Shown: piece after piece, positions 21,044 to 33,160 of the stretch | How positions within the stretch are numbered: the first letter of the stretch is position 1 | Layout: each line of letters opens with the position of its first letter | Assembly (NCBI GenBank): GCA_014773175.1 | Contig: VXCM01002817.1 | Coordinates: 1-64,000 of the forward strand | DNA: 64,000 nucleotides | Direction: 5' to 3' | Source: Lucifuga dentata | Lineage: Eukaryota > Chordata > Actinopteri > Ophidiiformes > Bythitidae | Position numbers and translations under genes: made by a program | Notes under the pieces: generated by a model | The model's input: only the letters and a program-made list of their open reading frames with translations | What the model was told of the DNA's origin: nothing | The model's database searches: none

Positions 21044-22685
21044 TACTCAGAAGATTTGACCTGTTCTATTTGTCTGGCAATCTTCACGGATCCAGTGAGC
21101 CTTCTATGCGGCCATTCTTTCTGCAGAAACTGTATTACACTTTATTTGAGCTCAAAGGACCAGTGCCCAGAGTGTCGGATGACTGTTCCAACAGAGACGT
21201 TCCTCCCAACCAACCACATATTGAAACGTCTCGGTGAAAAAACTAAAGAAGCTGAGAAGAGAAAGANTTCCTCCCAACCAACCACATATTGAAACGTCTC
21301 GGTGAAAAAACTAAAGAAGCTGAGAAGAGAAAGAAGGAGCAGAGACGTGAGAAAGAAGAGGTAATTTTTTTAAAAAATCACTTTTAGTTGTATTTTTACA
21401 AGTGATATTAAGTTTTTAGTTTCTGTAAAATCTATATTATATCCATCTTTATCTTATCGTCATTTTTTTAATCAATTGATTTTTCTTATTTTTGATTGAT
21501 TTTAAAGGGTTCTGAGTGGTTTTGCCCTGAACACGAGGAAAAGTTGAAGCTGTTCTGCGTCACAGACCAGCAGTTAACTTGCGTCATATGCAGGGATTGT
21601 GAGAGACATGATGGACACAAGTTTAAGCCAATCAAAGAAGCCGCTGCATCTCTGAGGCAGAAAGTGGAGGAGTTTATGCAACAGGTTTCTGGTGATATCC
21701 ATGAAATAGAGAGCAAAGCCAACACTCAGAGGGAGGAAATAGCCAAAACACAGAAGAGATCTCTTCAGCTCATGACCCAGATTAGTAACCAGTTTGGAGA
21801 AATGCACCAATTTCTGAGAATGAAAGAAGATGAAATAAAGAGTGAGCTTAAGAAGAAAGAGGAAGATGCTGTTATGAAGATGAGTGAGAGCTTAAATGCT
21901 ACAGAAACAGCTTTGTCTGAGTNAAAGAGGAAGATGCTGTTATGAAGATGAGTGAGAGCTTAAATGCTACAGAAACAGCTTTGTCTGAGTGTAAAGATCT
22001 GGAGAAGAAGGTGACATCAGTTCTAGAAATTACCAACTCAGAGAGATTTCTAAAGAACTTGACTGAGGATAACAGCACGATGGTGGAAAAACATTTGTTC
22101 AAGCTCAGAGCAAATGATCTTCAGGTGGTCAGTTCTTCTGTCAGCTTGGGACCTTATGAGAGCCACCTGCAGTTCTTTGTGTGGAAGGAGATGCTGCAGG
22201 TGATCCAGCCTCGAGCAGAACAGCTCTCACTTATAAGCAAGAATGCAGATATAACTGATACTACCAGAAGCAAAGAGAATATGTTTTGTCACTCTTGTGG
22301 GGCTCGTAACCTGCAACCGATTACCAGAAAGGCACAATGTCATGCTTCTGCAGAAAGTTACAATGAGTTCAGCTCAGGTCAGCATTACTGGGAAATACAA
22401 GTTGGAGAATCGGATTATTTGGAACTAGGAATACAAAACAATCATGTCGGCCAGAGTTATGGCATCTTCAATCCAAAATGTGCACAAACATACGACAGAA
22501 GACCTGAAAAGATTGGAGTTTACCTAAACTGTTCTTCTAAGGAGCTCTACTTTTATGATGCAGACAACATGAAACTTATGGACACAATGAGTTTATGTAA
22601 TATGTCCATGCCCATATCTGCATATTTTAATGTTAGATACAAATACACAAAGACAGCCGACCTCCTGACAGTGTGCAAGTACTGA
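21029..22685 (+). CDS. TRIM-C: RING/B-box 2/coiled-coil/PRY-SPRY protein (457 aa)
   Basis: Two exons, 21029-21360 and 21508-22685, phase-0 GT-AG intron of 147 bases. The RING matches TRIM-A (CSIC, CGHSFC, CPEC). B-box 2 has the same CHC-D-CCHH ligand set as TRIM-B, with RDCERHDGH. The SPRY contains [13 protein letters not shown] and [20 protein letters not shown], but the loop after WELGI-like LELGI is recast ([16 protein letters not shown]). Two false duplications interrupt the printed exons: 21200-21266 = 21268-21334 (n at 21267) and 21856-21922 = 21924-21990 (n at 21923). Collapsing both gives 1,374 coding bases in one frame. The end, LLTVCKY, resembles TRIM-D (LTVCWY) and is probably ancestral. 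Its promoter carries a MITE and no ISRE, so expression may differ from TRIM-B and TRIM-D. E3 ligase function is inferred from the domains. Confidence 0.9.
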
Positions 22686-23341
22686 AATAAGGGATGTAAA
22701 TGGGATGATAGATAATTACTTAAGTAATGAGATGGAATACTTTACTTTTATAGTTCCAGTCACAGTGATGTGATTAGGAAAAAATATAACAACACTGAGT
22801 TATGTTAGCATCACTGAAGCCTTTTTTATATTTTACTTCTAAAATTATGCCATATAATATAATGCATACTTTTAATAATTTTCTTTAGCTTTGTTTTCTT
22901 AGTATTAATGTAAACTGGAGAGTTTTAAATATTTATGGAGGAACAATAAGTATGTTACTCATAATAATTCATTTGTATAATATACATCTGATGTCAGCAA
23001 ACCTTAAGAACATTAGAAAACATTTTGTCTACAGAATGACTCTTGTGAGTTAATATAATTACATGTTCTAAACAGGTGTTGTTGCTTTATTTTTGGTGAT
23101 GGTGTTAGGCTTTTGCTTACATTTGGATTACTGATTGTACCTTTAATCAAGACATAGTAATAAAAAAAAAATTCTGTAAAACTGATCTCATATTAACAAA
23201 ATAAAGTTCTTTTTTAATTGAACTGAATCAAGTGTCTGGATTTAAGCACACAGCAACCAAGGTCTGTTACCTTATTTAGACATGTAGTACTGGAAACATG
23301 ACAAAACACACTTGTGGCTTCTTTGTACAGTATAATAACAA

Positions 23342-23388
<47 letters not shown>

Positions 23389-23958
23389 TCAAGACATTTA
23401 AAACTGCAAAGAAGAAGAAGAAGAAGAAGTTCAAGACATTTAAAACTGCATTCTGATAAACTAAATCATCCACACATGTAGCAGTAGAAGTGGTGCACAA
23501 CATCATAGACACCATACTGTAGATGCAAACATGTAGGCTACCTCTTAAAGTTTTTTTTAATCAATACAAAATTTAAAAAAATTATTATCAATATTAATAG
23601 CAATGACATACAGTATATATGACAGTTTTCTCACTTGGGGCTCTGATGTTTTTGCAGTAATATTAAACAGCAATATAGTCTCTTATGACATAACCAGCAG
23701 TTCCAATATGTCACCAGCAGAGTGTGATGTTACACATCTCTAGTAGCTCTTACTGTAACTGTACAGTCTAACTGTAATTACAGAAAGAAAAACAAAAAAC
23801 AAAAAAAATATTAAAGCAGTATTTTTCCTAGTATTGTTAGTGTGAGCTGTCTTGGAAGTACTGATGCAGTATTTTTTTTAGTATCTTCTTTGTCATTGTG
23901 TGGATGAAAACTGATGAATCATAGTGAATTCAGTAAACATGGGGTGTGGCTTTTCCAG
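22686..23958. other. TRIM-C 3' flank and upstream region of TRIM-D
   Basis: Likely AATAAA signal at 23159-23164. A (GAA)n tract with a repeated GTTCAAGACATTTAAAACTG lies at 23340-23450. CACCAGCAGAGTGTGATGTT (23712) is the unit boundary sequence seen before the other TRIM genes. No other gene is seen. Confidence 0.6.
23340..23450. repeat. (GAA)n trinucleotide repeat, partly duplicated
   Basis: A GAA/AAG tract (23341-23387), then GTTCAAGACATTTAAAACTG, then a shorter AAG tract and the same sequence again. On the minus strand it yields only poly-Phe/Leu low-complexity frames. Confidence 0.9.
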
Positions 23959-23970
23959 GAAAATGAAACT
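23959..23970 (+). promoter_or_regulatory. Consensus ISRE upstream of TRIM-D
   Basis: GAAAATGAAACT is an exact match to the interferon-stimulated response element GAAANNGAAACT, ending 48 bp before the ATG. The TRIM-B element has the same core, spacing and flanks, so the site is probably ancestral to the cluster. It predicts interferon-inducible transcription of TRIM-D. The short distance to the ATG implies a very short 5' UTR or an unseen upstream arrangement. Confidence 0.75.
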
Positions 23971-24018
23971 GAATGATCCCAGTTGTTTTGTCAGTCAGCC
24001 TGACGGAGCAAAGGTATC

Positions 24019-26672
24019 ATGGCTTCTGCTTTTTACACAGAAGATCTGACCTGCTGTGTTTGTCAGAATATCTTCACTGATCCGGTCACTCTGCTCTGTG
24101 GTCATTCTTTCTGCAGAGAATGCATTCGACATTATTTGAGTACAAGGCTTCAGTGTCCACAGTGTCAGACAGCTGTCTCAACAGAGCACAAATGTCTTCC
24201 AACCAGCCTCATTTTGCAAAACCTCGCAGAGAAAGCCAAAGAAGCTCAGAGGATGAGCAAAGGCGATGAAAAGGAGAAAACAGAGGTAAGTTGATATTTT
24301 ATTGTAAATAAATCAAGTGCTAATCTTGTCAGGTGTAGGCCTCACTGTTGACAAAAGCAGACATTTTCACATTGGCATAAGCATGTGCACATTTGGGAAA
24401 GTGCTTGTAAGTAGGTCAAACCTTGGTAGTCTTAGATTATTCAGGATCATTATTATCATTTTATGTCTGCAGTCTAAAGTAAACCTGACAGTATAAACTG
24501 AAAAGTGCGTCATACTCTCAGCATGCAGATCAAACCCTGGAGGTCAGTCACCCTCAAATACCTGCTGCTCAATTAATGCAGCAGAGAAAACATATGACTG
24601 AATTCAGCATGGTATAAAAGCAGGAACAATAAATAAAACAGGCAAAAGAACAATAAAACTAATCCTGAAAATTGCTTATTAAAAATGAAATGAGATTGTG
24701 GGGGTTAAGAATGTTCAAAAGTTAAGTGGCTAAGCTGTTAAGAGTCATGCAGAGCCTTGACAAAACCAACTTCACGTAAAGGAAAGACCAAATATGCCTA
24801 GTTTTTATTTTCTGCAATGCATTTATAATGGTAGTTACTTTGCAAAAAAAAAAAAAAANAAAAAAAAAAAAAATAGTGCAAATTACCTTTGAGCACATTT
24901 TATCCTAATCTGAATCAGCAGTTAAGGTTGTGATCAAATATTTCCAGAAATTATTCATGCCAACATATATAAAATGCAAATGGATGTTTCTCTTCATATA
25001 ATAAACAGCTACTTGTGTTATTATTTAGTTTGTTGACATCATGTGGGTGGATCACTCTCAGACTCTCTAACATCTACAACATGACTGACCAGAGTTAAAC
25101 TCCTGCCTTCTTCTGCACAAGTACATAAAAGATGCTAGAAAAGGCAGCTAACAATTAAAAATATTATCATTCACTTTATTATATTATGAGACACAATATT
25201 AATTTAATCTTTTTTTTTATTAATCAACTGATTTGTTATTTTACCAGTCTCCTATGAAAGGAACTGCATTGCATTAAGTCTAAAATACTGAAAAAAAAAC
25301 AAAAACAAAAAAGTACCCCTCTTTTTTTTTTTTTTTTTTTTTTGCATATTTCTGATTCTTTATTAAGTTTCAGCTATTTCTTAACTAATAAATATATTTA
25401 TTTATTTTTTTAAAGGTTTCTGAGTGGTTTTGTCCTGAACATGAAGAAAAGCTAAAACTCTTCTGCGTCACAGACCAGCAGTTAGCTTGCATCATTTGCC
25501 GAGATGGGGAGAAACACAATGGACACAAGTTTAAGCCAATCAAAGAAGCAGCTGCATCTCTGAGGCAGGAGCTGAAGCAGTTCATGCCGAACCTGTCGGG
25601 CGACATCCACGTGATGGAAAGCCTCGCCAACACACAGAGAGAAGAACTCACCAAAACCAAAGAGACGTCTCGTCAGCTGATGAGCCAAATCAGCAACCAG
25701 TTTGGAGAGATGCACAGATTTCTGAGAAAGAGAGAAGTTGAGATAAAGAATGAGCTGAAAGAGAAGGAGACGGATGCTATTGAGAAAATGCATGAGAGAT
25801 TAAAAGCTATAGAAACAGCTTTGTCTGAGAGTAGAGAGCTGGAGGTGAAGGTGACATCAGTTCTGGACATCACAGACTCAGAAGGTTTCTTAAAGACCTG
25901 GACCCAGGGGAACAGCAAGACGACTCCAGAGCAATTATTCGGTACCAGATCAAATGATCTCCAGGTGGTCAATTCTTCTCTCTGTTTGGGGCCTTATGAG
26001 AGCCACCTGCAGTTCTTTATGTGGAAGGAGATGCTGCAGGTGATCCAGCCTCGAGCAGAACAGCTCTCAGTCTGGAGCAACAATACAAACAAATCTGTGT
26101 CTGATGATGGACGCTGTGTGTTTTGTGTACCCACAAGCAGAAGACCCAATTCAGGTTTTTCATTTCCCTCCTCTATTCATTCATCATCAGGCTACTCACA
26201 GCCCACCAACCTGTTTGGTCAAGCAGCTGCATTTGGTTTTGGCAGTACTACACAACATAAGCAATATAATGACACTTCAATAATATTTTCTGGCACAACC
26301 ACAAATCATGCATTCAGTTCCAATAAGTTCAGCTCAGGGCAGCATTACTGGGAAACAGAGGTTGGAAAAAGGGGATATTGGGAACTAGGAGTAACAGGTA
26401 TTTTCCTTAAATACGATAACCAAAAATATGCCATTAGCAATGGAGCCGCCATAAGAGAGTTAACATTTGCAGGCAGACCTCGAAAGATTGGGGTGTACCT
26501 GAACTGTAACTCCAAGGAGCTCTCCTTCTATGATGCAGACAACATGAAACTTATTCACACAAAGAGTTCATGTAAAATACCAGTACAGGCATATTTTAAC
26601 ACGGGATACGGAACTAACATTAGTACAGTCACTCTAGGAGATCTTAACCCCCTCACCGTGTGCTGGTACTGA
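24019..26672 (+). CDS. TRIM-D: RING/B-box 2/coiled-coil/PRY-SPRY protein with FG-rich linker (507 aa)
   Basis: Exons 24019-24285 and 25416-26672, joined in phase 0 across a 1,130-base intron, far longer than in its neighbours. RING residues are C12, C15, C27, H29, C32, C35, C46 and C49 (CCVC, CGHSFC, CPQC). B-box 2 spans 95-126 (C95, H98, C106, D109, C114, C117, H123, H126). The coiled coil is about 130-265 and a PRY-like segment (KSVSDDGRCVFC) about 315-326. Residues about 329-391 form a Ser/Gly/Phe-rich linker with LFG and FGFG motifs that is absent from TRIM-A to C. SPRY is about 394-488 ([42 protein letters not shown]). It is the most diverged member, has no contig join in its exons, and carries a consensus ISRE. 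Predicted role is an interferon-inducible E3 ubiquitin ligase, inferred from domains and promoter. A likely AATAAA lies at 26936. Confidence 0.93.
24835..24873. repeat. Poly-A run in TRIM-D intron with n
   Basis: A-run with n at 24859, a probable contig join within the intron. A T-run at 25321-25343 lies before the acceptor. Neither touches the coding exons. Confidence 0.8.
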
Positions 26673-27913
26673 ACCATGTGGTGGTTTGGTGGGCCAACGG
26701 GAAATTTTGGGCCCTTGTACAAAAAAAGTATATGGTAACAGCTTCTAAAGAAAAAAATTGTAAGTGATATGTTCTCTGTTTCTGTTTTCAAAACCAATAT
26801 GCAAAAGGAGAAAGAAATGTCAAACATTTAGCAATCATAAAGATAGTAAAAGGTTGGGACAGCTACCAAAGCAATTGTGGATTTGGGAGATGCAGCATAC
26901 ATACCATATATTGTCATGTCTGCAGATAAATGTTAAATAAATTGGTTAAATAAAAAATAAAAGGTCATTATCAAAGATCAGATACTCATGATAAATGACA
27001 GGAAGAGTTCAGTGCTGATATCTAAATCTTTACTTCATGATAAACTCTTTGAGTGGATGCTGAATGTTAAACATATGCTTTAAATATGAGATGTTATGGC
27101 AGTTAAGTGTAATTACACAAGTTTGTACTCTCCTGTATCATACATTCTGTACAGGAGATGAGTAGAATAACAAACAATCATCTCTAAAAATATAAGGGCG
27201 TTGCACTGTATTTCTTATAGCTATATGCTTCATGTACACAGAGCTGACAGACATATTTCTGGTGGTTGCTGGGTAAGTAAATTGTTTCATGAGTCAAATC
27301 AATTAGAAGTACAGTATATACTCGCAATTTTGTGTTTTGAGTTTGTATTTGAATGTGGATAAGTAAAACTCTTATTTATATTTGAATGCTACTAAATAAA
27401 ATGAAAGTGTTACTGGATAGTTTCATTAACTTTTAAGATATTAAACTACCATGAGTTACTGTATATGACCACTAGAGGGAGGCAGTGTCTACAGTTTATT
27501 ATTTCATGATACCAGACGTTTATGGCAAGATGCTGGTGATAAGTGTCCATGTATTTGTTTTTATTTCATCAGTTATACAATGTATGAAATTAATATGACT
27601 GTCAAATATTCTCAAATAAACTTTACTACTTTACCCTCACAAAGATGCATCTAAATGCTTTGATCAATAAATTGCTGGCAGAATAATCATAATTCATTTC
27701 AATATCTTCATTTATTCCCCAAACTCTTGCAGAGCTCAACCATGTATATAAGAATAAATAAACAACATGTACAATCACATAAATTTTATTCAATACTTAA
27801 ATACCTGAATGAGGGTCAGTACAGGTGCCCTATGACCTTTATCTGATATGTTAAACATCTGATCCACTGTTCAAGGAGAGGCATTGAAAGAAGCTCTGTT
27901 CTTCTCTCATTCT
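26673..27913. other. TRIM-D 3' flank and gene-free stretch
   Basis: AT-rich sequence with several AATAAA words (26936, 26947). No further TRIM copy or other coding frame is recognised, so the tandem array ends here. Confidence 0.55.
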
Positions 27914-28461
27914 TTAAGGACCAACTGGTGATTTTGCACATTTGAACCTCCAAAAAATACAACCTTCCAACCATTTTCCAAAACATACTAATGGAGTGGC
28001 ACATTTTAGATTTGTTTTTCCTACCTTCCAGGCAGCCATTAGTTCTAGTTCTTTCCAGTATGCTATTAAAATCAACGTGTTTGAGTCAAATAATTCATCA
28101 AACACGTACAAATTTTTTTGTTTAAGTTACTAAATTCAACCAGTCCTACATGGAGCTGCACAGAAGAAAATGTATGCCTACACCAGGGAACATTACCCTC
28201 ACATTAGTTGTATTACTGCCAACCATTTCCCAAAACATAAAACTATATTTTAGTTATTGTGTTATTTTTCCAAATCTTCTAATCTTTCAAATTCAAATGT
28301 TCAGGTCATACATCCACCTTGAAATTCAGTGGTTCGCTTGCTAATATGTACGCTCGATTGTAGAAGGCACAATTGCTTTTAATTTCTCTGGAAAATCAGT
28401 CTTCCCTTGGGACTATATTTATTGGGCTTAAACATGTAAAATCTCTGTTATGAGGGACTTT
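27914..28461. mobile_element. Chimeric TTAA-MITE with right-type TIR at both ends
   Basis: 27914-28193 is the right half of the family in minus orientation, starting TTAA-GGACCAACTGG and carrying TACCTTCCAGGCAGCCATTA. At about 28194 it switches to the left part in plus orientation (CCAACCATTTCCCAAAACAT), runs to GGGACTATATTTATTGGGC, and drops directly into a right-type TIR (TTAAACATG). Both outer ends are thus copies of the same TIR in opposite orientation. Confidence 0.7.
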
Positions 28462-29624
28462 CCTATGCACAGTGTCCACAGACCTGCTCTTTTGTCATTT
28501 TGTCTTACGTCTTTTTGGGGCCTGAACCATGGAACCATCTTCACCTTCTTCTCTTTAAAGCACCACTGAATGGATCACACTTTATTTCAGTACTGCAGGA
28601 TCAAGATCACCTTCTGAAGTTTGGGCCACATCAGAGATTTCTTTCATACATTATAGCAAAGTTTATAGGAGTCAGAAAAGCTGTGAGCACCCAGCACGTG
28701 GTCCCGCTGCACCTGTCCTCCTGACCGGGACAAATCCACCAGGCTGTGGCCTGAGATGCACTCTTCAGGGAGGGAGAGAGAGAGAGGACACACTGAGGAC
28801 ACAAGGTGAGGAGGAATAGAAGATGAAGGTGGGACAAGAGATCGAGGGGAAAGGATAAAGCTGAGGTCAGTGTGAGTGCAGCTGAAACTGGACACTGCGC
28901 AGAAGCTTAAAGTCTACAGAAAATAGTGTGAATAATTATTGTTTATAGGTGAATGCCCTTCATGCAGGTAAATTAAAAAAAAAAACAATTTTCACTTCAT
29001 AATCTTCCTCAAAAATATGTTAGTTCATCATTTTTTTTTCTCCAGCTTGCTTCCCTTTTACTAGCCCATATTTTCCCCATAAAGAAATTCTAAATTAACT
29101 GTACTGATTTCTTTCTATTCATAAAAATGACATCTTCCACTCCCTTCTCCTTCTTTTTAAAGATGAAGGTGTCATTTCTTCTTGCTGACTCAGCATCATC
29201 ATAAAACCGTGTGCCATTTTGCTATCATTCAAAGCGGGGTGCCTAATAAATAGTGTAGATGGTGCAAAACACAACTATAATTCACGTAGCTGTTAGGTTG
29301 TGGCTGACCTTCAGTTTTCCTATCACGAGGGAAAAGGAGAACCGTAACAATGACATTCAGGTGTCTCATTACAGGTATTTGGAAGGGATGTACAGTAATA
29401 ATAGAGAAACAATATTAATGCAGAGAGGCCATGATTAATAAGCCATGACAGAAGCTATTGTCGCCAAAAATACATAGATTTCAAGTATTTATTGTACCTT
29501 TACTCAGTCACCAAAAGTTAGCTCGTTTCTGTAATTGTTCACAGATTTTCACCAAAATTAAAAAAAAAAGTATTAACTGGTTTTTTTTTTTTTTACATTA
29601 CTGTTTATGCTCATTTTTGTAGGA
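28462..29624. other. Gene-free stretch
   Basis: Unassigned sequence with short GA-rich and A/T runs (28773-28786, 28976-28985, 29581-29594). No supported gene. Confidence 0.45.
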
Positions 29625-29900
29625 CAGTAGTTCTCAAACTTTCAGAACTAAAATTTATCAGTGTATTGCATAATGCATTGTTGTAACACATTACTAACAA
29701 TTCACCAACTCTAATCTAATTCTAATCTAATTCTTTGAATTATATTTGGAAATAATTTGCCACAATAACAGAATTTTTATGGATTTCAAATGTATTGATT
29801 CTCTGCTGAAATCCAGAGAAATGCAGAGTCACCCTGTGAACCACCAGGGGGCGATCCAAGTACCACCGGTGGTACTTGTAATACAGTTTGAGAGTCACTG
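29625..29900. mobile_element. Short hAT-like MITE
   Basis: The left end CAGTAGTTCTCAAACTTT and the reverse-complemented right end CAGTGACTCTCAAACTGT are inverted repeats of the CAGTGGTTCTCAAAC type common in hAT elements. The 8-base flanks (TTGTAGGA and TGGCAGGA) match at 6 of 8 positions, fitting a decayed hAT target duplication. It is 276 bp with no coding capacity. Confidence 0.72.
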
Positions 29901-31154
29901 TGGCAGGAAATGTGTATATCAGTATTATAGTATAGTATAATAGTAGTTATAATTATTCCTAATATGGCATCTTATGGCATCTTAATAGAATATCTTATCA
30001 TATGATACAAAAATGTGTTATCTGCATCCTCATCTTATATATCAACAGCACAAAAAGCCAAATCATCAGTCAGAAGGAGGAATAGCACATTTTATTTGGC
30101 CTGTGTTAAGTGTGAGGTTTCCAGATTATAGAATAAAAGAATTGAGTGTTCTTTCACAGCCAGGTGCCAATGACAGAACTGTACAAGTCATCAGAAATTT
30201 CTAGAAAATAATAAGAAAAGCCATGCAGTCACAGAAATAGGGATGCAATAAAGATTAATGATTTGTTTTGAATGGACCTGCAAACTCAGGAAAAACACAT
30301 ATAAAGGAATAACTGAGTTAGTAACTACTCAACAAGGTGAGAACCGGCTTCTGTTCTGAGGAAAAACCATCAGAGCTGTAAGACAGCATAATTAAAACCA
30401 CTTCAAAAGCTCACCTTGCGAACTCATTTCCTTGTGTGTGTGCATGTGTGCATGTGGATGTGCCTTTGTGGGGCGTGAGCACGTGCAGGTGGTCTCATTG
30501 TACCTCTAAGTCCACAGTAAGCTACTTCATTTGTCCTGTAAGAAAGTGCTGCCTGGTTAACCATGATTAATACCCGCTGAATAGTTATCTGCGGTTTCGG
30601 CTGTGAGGCAGCAGGTCTGCTGTTGTGAACCAGCACAGTATCTTCATTAATCAAAACGGGAGCTGCTGTCTAGTTAGCATTCATCATGAGCTGGACTATG
30701 ATATTTCAGATAAGTCAGAGTGGAGGAACTTGTGTGCTGAACTGGCCTGGACAGAGAGTGAGAGAGAGAGAGAGAGAGAGAGANGAAGGAGTGGGGTGGA
30801 GGGGGTGAGAGAGGAGTGACCAGGGCAGGGAAATCAATGTGTATGGGAAAGGCTGTTCTCAGCAGTAAGGGGTCCGGAGCTCAGTAATCGAGTCTTTCTC
30901 GGCAGAATTAATGAGAGGGCTTTTCACGCTGTACGGGCTTTGGAGATCTGTTGACTTCCAGCCCAACACTGGCCTAACAACAGAGGAGATGCTGGTGTCA
31001 GGCCAGGAAGGACTGGCTTATAGGGGAGGATAAAGGCTAAACAAACAGGAGCGCACACACACACACACACACACACGAATCAAAAAGACATAAAGCAGAC
31101 AAAAATGCAAGGCCACATGTGTAGTGACAGATGCATCACACACACACACACATC
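29901..31154. other. Gene-free stretch with microsatellites
   Basis: A (GA)n tract at 30758-30783 ends in an n at 30784. (CA)n tracts occur at 31056-31076 and 31138-31151. 30530-30720 is unrepetitive with ATTAAT and TTAATCA words and may be conserved noncoding DNA. No gene is supported. Confidence 0.4.
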
Positions 31155-31330
31155 AAAGATCTAAAGTAACTGCTGTAAGTACATTTACATGAGTACTGGA
31201 CAATTTTGTGATGCTTGCACTATTACTTCTACTTTACTACATTTATCTGATGGGTGTAGTCACTATTTACTTTCCAGATTAAGACACAAACTCACAAAAT
31301 ATTGCTGTAAGCAGATACAAACCTTGTATC
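31155..31330 (+). repeat. Interspersed repeat, AGTACATTTAC family
   Basis: Contains AAGTACATTTACATGAGTAC, ACTTTACTACATTTATCTGA and CAGATTAAGACAC, shared in order with 61005-61215 and more weakly with 34080-34230 and 38090-38170. It is a common fish repeat type, non-coding here, superfamily unassigned. Confidence 0.6.
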
Positions 31331-32783
31331 TGAATTTTTTTTTTTTTACCTGCTTGCTTCTCCATTTTTTTTTTTTTTTTTTTTTTTTTGGTTGTGATTA
31401 TCCAGTTTTGTGGATTTAGATGATTTCATTCCAGAATTTTCATTATTCTTCCAAACACTCTAAAATCAGAGACATAAGCTTGCCCAGAGCTTCAGATTTA
31501 AAACCTCGTATCTGTAATTTTTGGGAATTTTCATTGAAGCATTAACATATAACAAAGAAGTAATGATCGTTTACAGTGAGTACTTTGAATACTTGAGTAC
31601 ATTTTTTGCTACTCCTCATTCACACCCATCTACACAGACTCTCTCTCTGTCTCTCTCTTTCTCTCTCTCTCTCACACACACACAGACACGCACACGCATA
31701 TTTTATTAATCAGTCATCACACTGCAGGATCAAACACATCTCTCTTTATGGCTGCAGCTTTATTGTAACAGAAGTCCACTCAGGTTATTGCTCTATCTGT
31801 ATAAAGGGGAGATGTGGAGACTGGGGCAAACTTTACAATATGTCTTTATGAGAAACAGGCACTCATGCGCATTACACGGCGTGGATAATGTGCCGTGTAA
31901 AAATGAAGGATTGCTTACAGTTGAGTGATGTAATGCTCCACAAATAATCCTGTTTAGGCCTGAGGAATATGACAGTCTGAACCCTGGTCATCCATCTGCT
32001 TTATTGGCCAGTGAGAGTTTACTGTTAGTACAGTAGTGGCAGGCGGTCATATTTACAATATTAAAAATGAGAAGCGATGTTACCAGAAGCAAAGTTGAAG
32101 AAGCAAAAAAATCATCTTTACAAGAAGCTTCTCATCTTGCTCCTGATTGGTTTTGATGGATTGGAGTTATTCGCTGTAACATACGGATGATAATACGCCA
32201 TGTTGAGCACTAGAGGGACCACTCTCCTCTTTCACCATCTTCCCTTCTGTCCGTCACCTCCAGTAAGAGATATTAGTTGTCCCCCTGAAAATTGCCAACG
32301 ATTTTTCCCTGTTCTTTGTAATTAAAAGGCAATTACTCAGAGGAGACATTGGCTGCAGTATGTATTTGTGCAGGCAGTTTGTATCACTGCTATACACATT
32401 TCTTGACGGTTAACTGGAGTAAGTATTATTGCTTTTACATTGATCTCGGTGACAGATAACAGCTATAGCACAATAGAATTGTAAATGGAGAAAGAAAAGG
32501 AAGACAATTAGCTGAGCTTGTTGTGGCTTCAGGACACTTCAGGCTAAGCCAGGTTTGTGTCTTATTATAATCCACCAAGAAATAAAAAAAATGCCTCAGA
32601 ATTGGCTTCTATAATAAAGTTTTTATTGTATTTTACTGATGTAAACTAATAAATGATATAAAGCCAGGACACAAAAGGTTTAACATTTCCAGTTATAAAC
32701 AGTGGGTGGGTTCTTTCCAGGGAAAAATATTTATATGTTTGTTTGCAGTAAAAAGACGAAGCAATCAGAAGTGAAATAAGTAC
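31331..32783. other. Gene-free stretch
   Basis: Contains T-runs (31337-31348, 31366-31389) and a CT/CA compound repeat (31639-31690). The remainder is unrepetitive and unassigned. Confidence 0.45.
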
Positions 32784-33160
32784 TTAAAGGACCATACCGG
32801 TGACTTTGCATGTTTAAGCCCAATAAATCCGACCAGCATGTTACGTTACCAACAATCATTTTCCAAACCATAAAACTCTATTTTAGTTGTCCTGTTATTT
32901 TTGCCAAATCCCCTAATCTTCCAAAATCAAATGTCCAAGTGATACAAACACCTTAAAAAGCTATGTTTTACCTGCTAACACATACATCTAAATGTTGAAA
33001 TGACGGTCGTTTTTTAATTTCTCAGTAAAAACTATTTTCTCCTGGTGGAGACATCATTTTCTTCCGTGCAGGCGTGTTGGACCACTTAAATAAAGTTACT
33101 TCAACAAAAAACTGAATAGACATCATGTTTATCTCAAGCACGTTTCAAGTCTCCAAATGT
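32784..33160 (+). mobile_element. TTAA-MITE, 3'-truncated copy
   Basis: Starts TTAA-AGGACCATACCGG and GCATGTTTAAGCCCAATAAA. It follows the consensus closely through CCTGTTATTTTTGCC and AATCCCCTAATCTTCC, then stops after CACGTTTCAAGTCTCCAAAT. The right half and TIR are absent. Confidence 0.85.
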
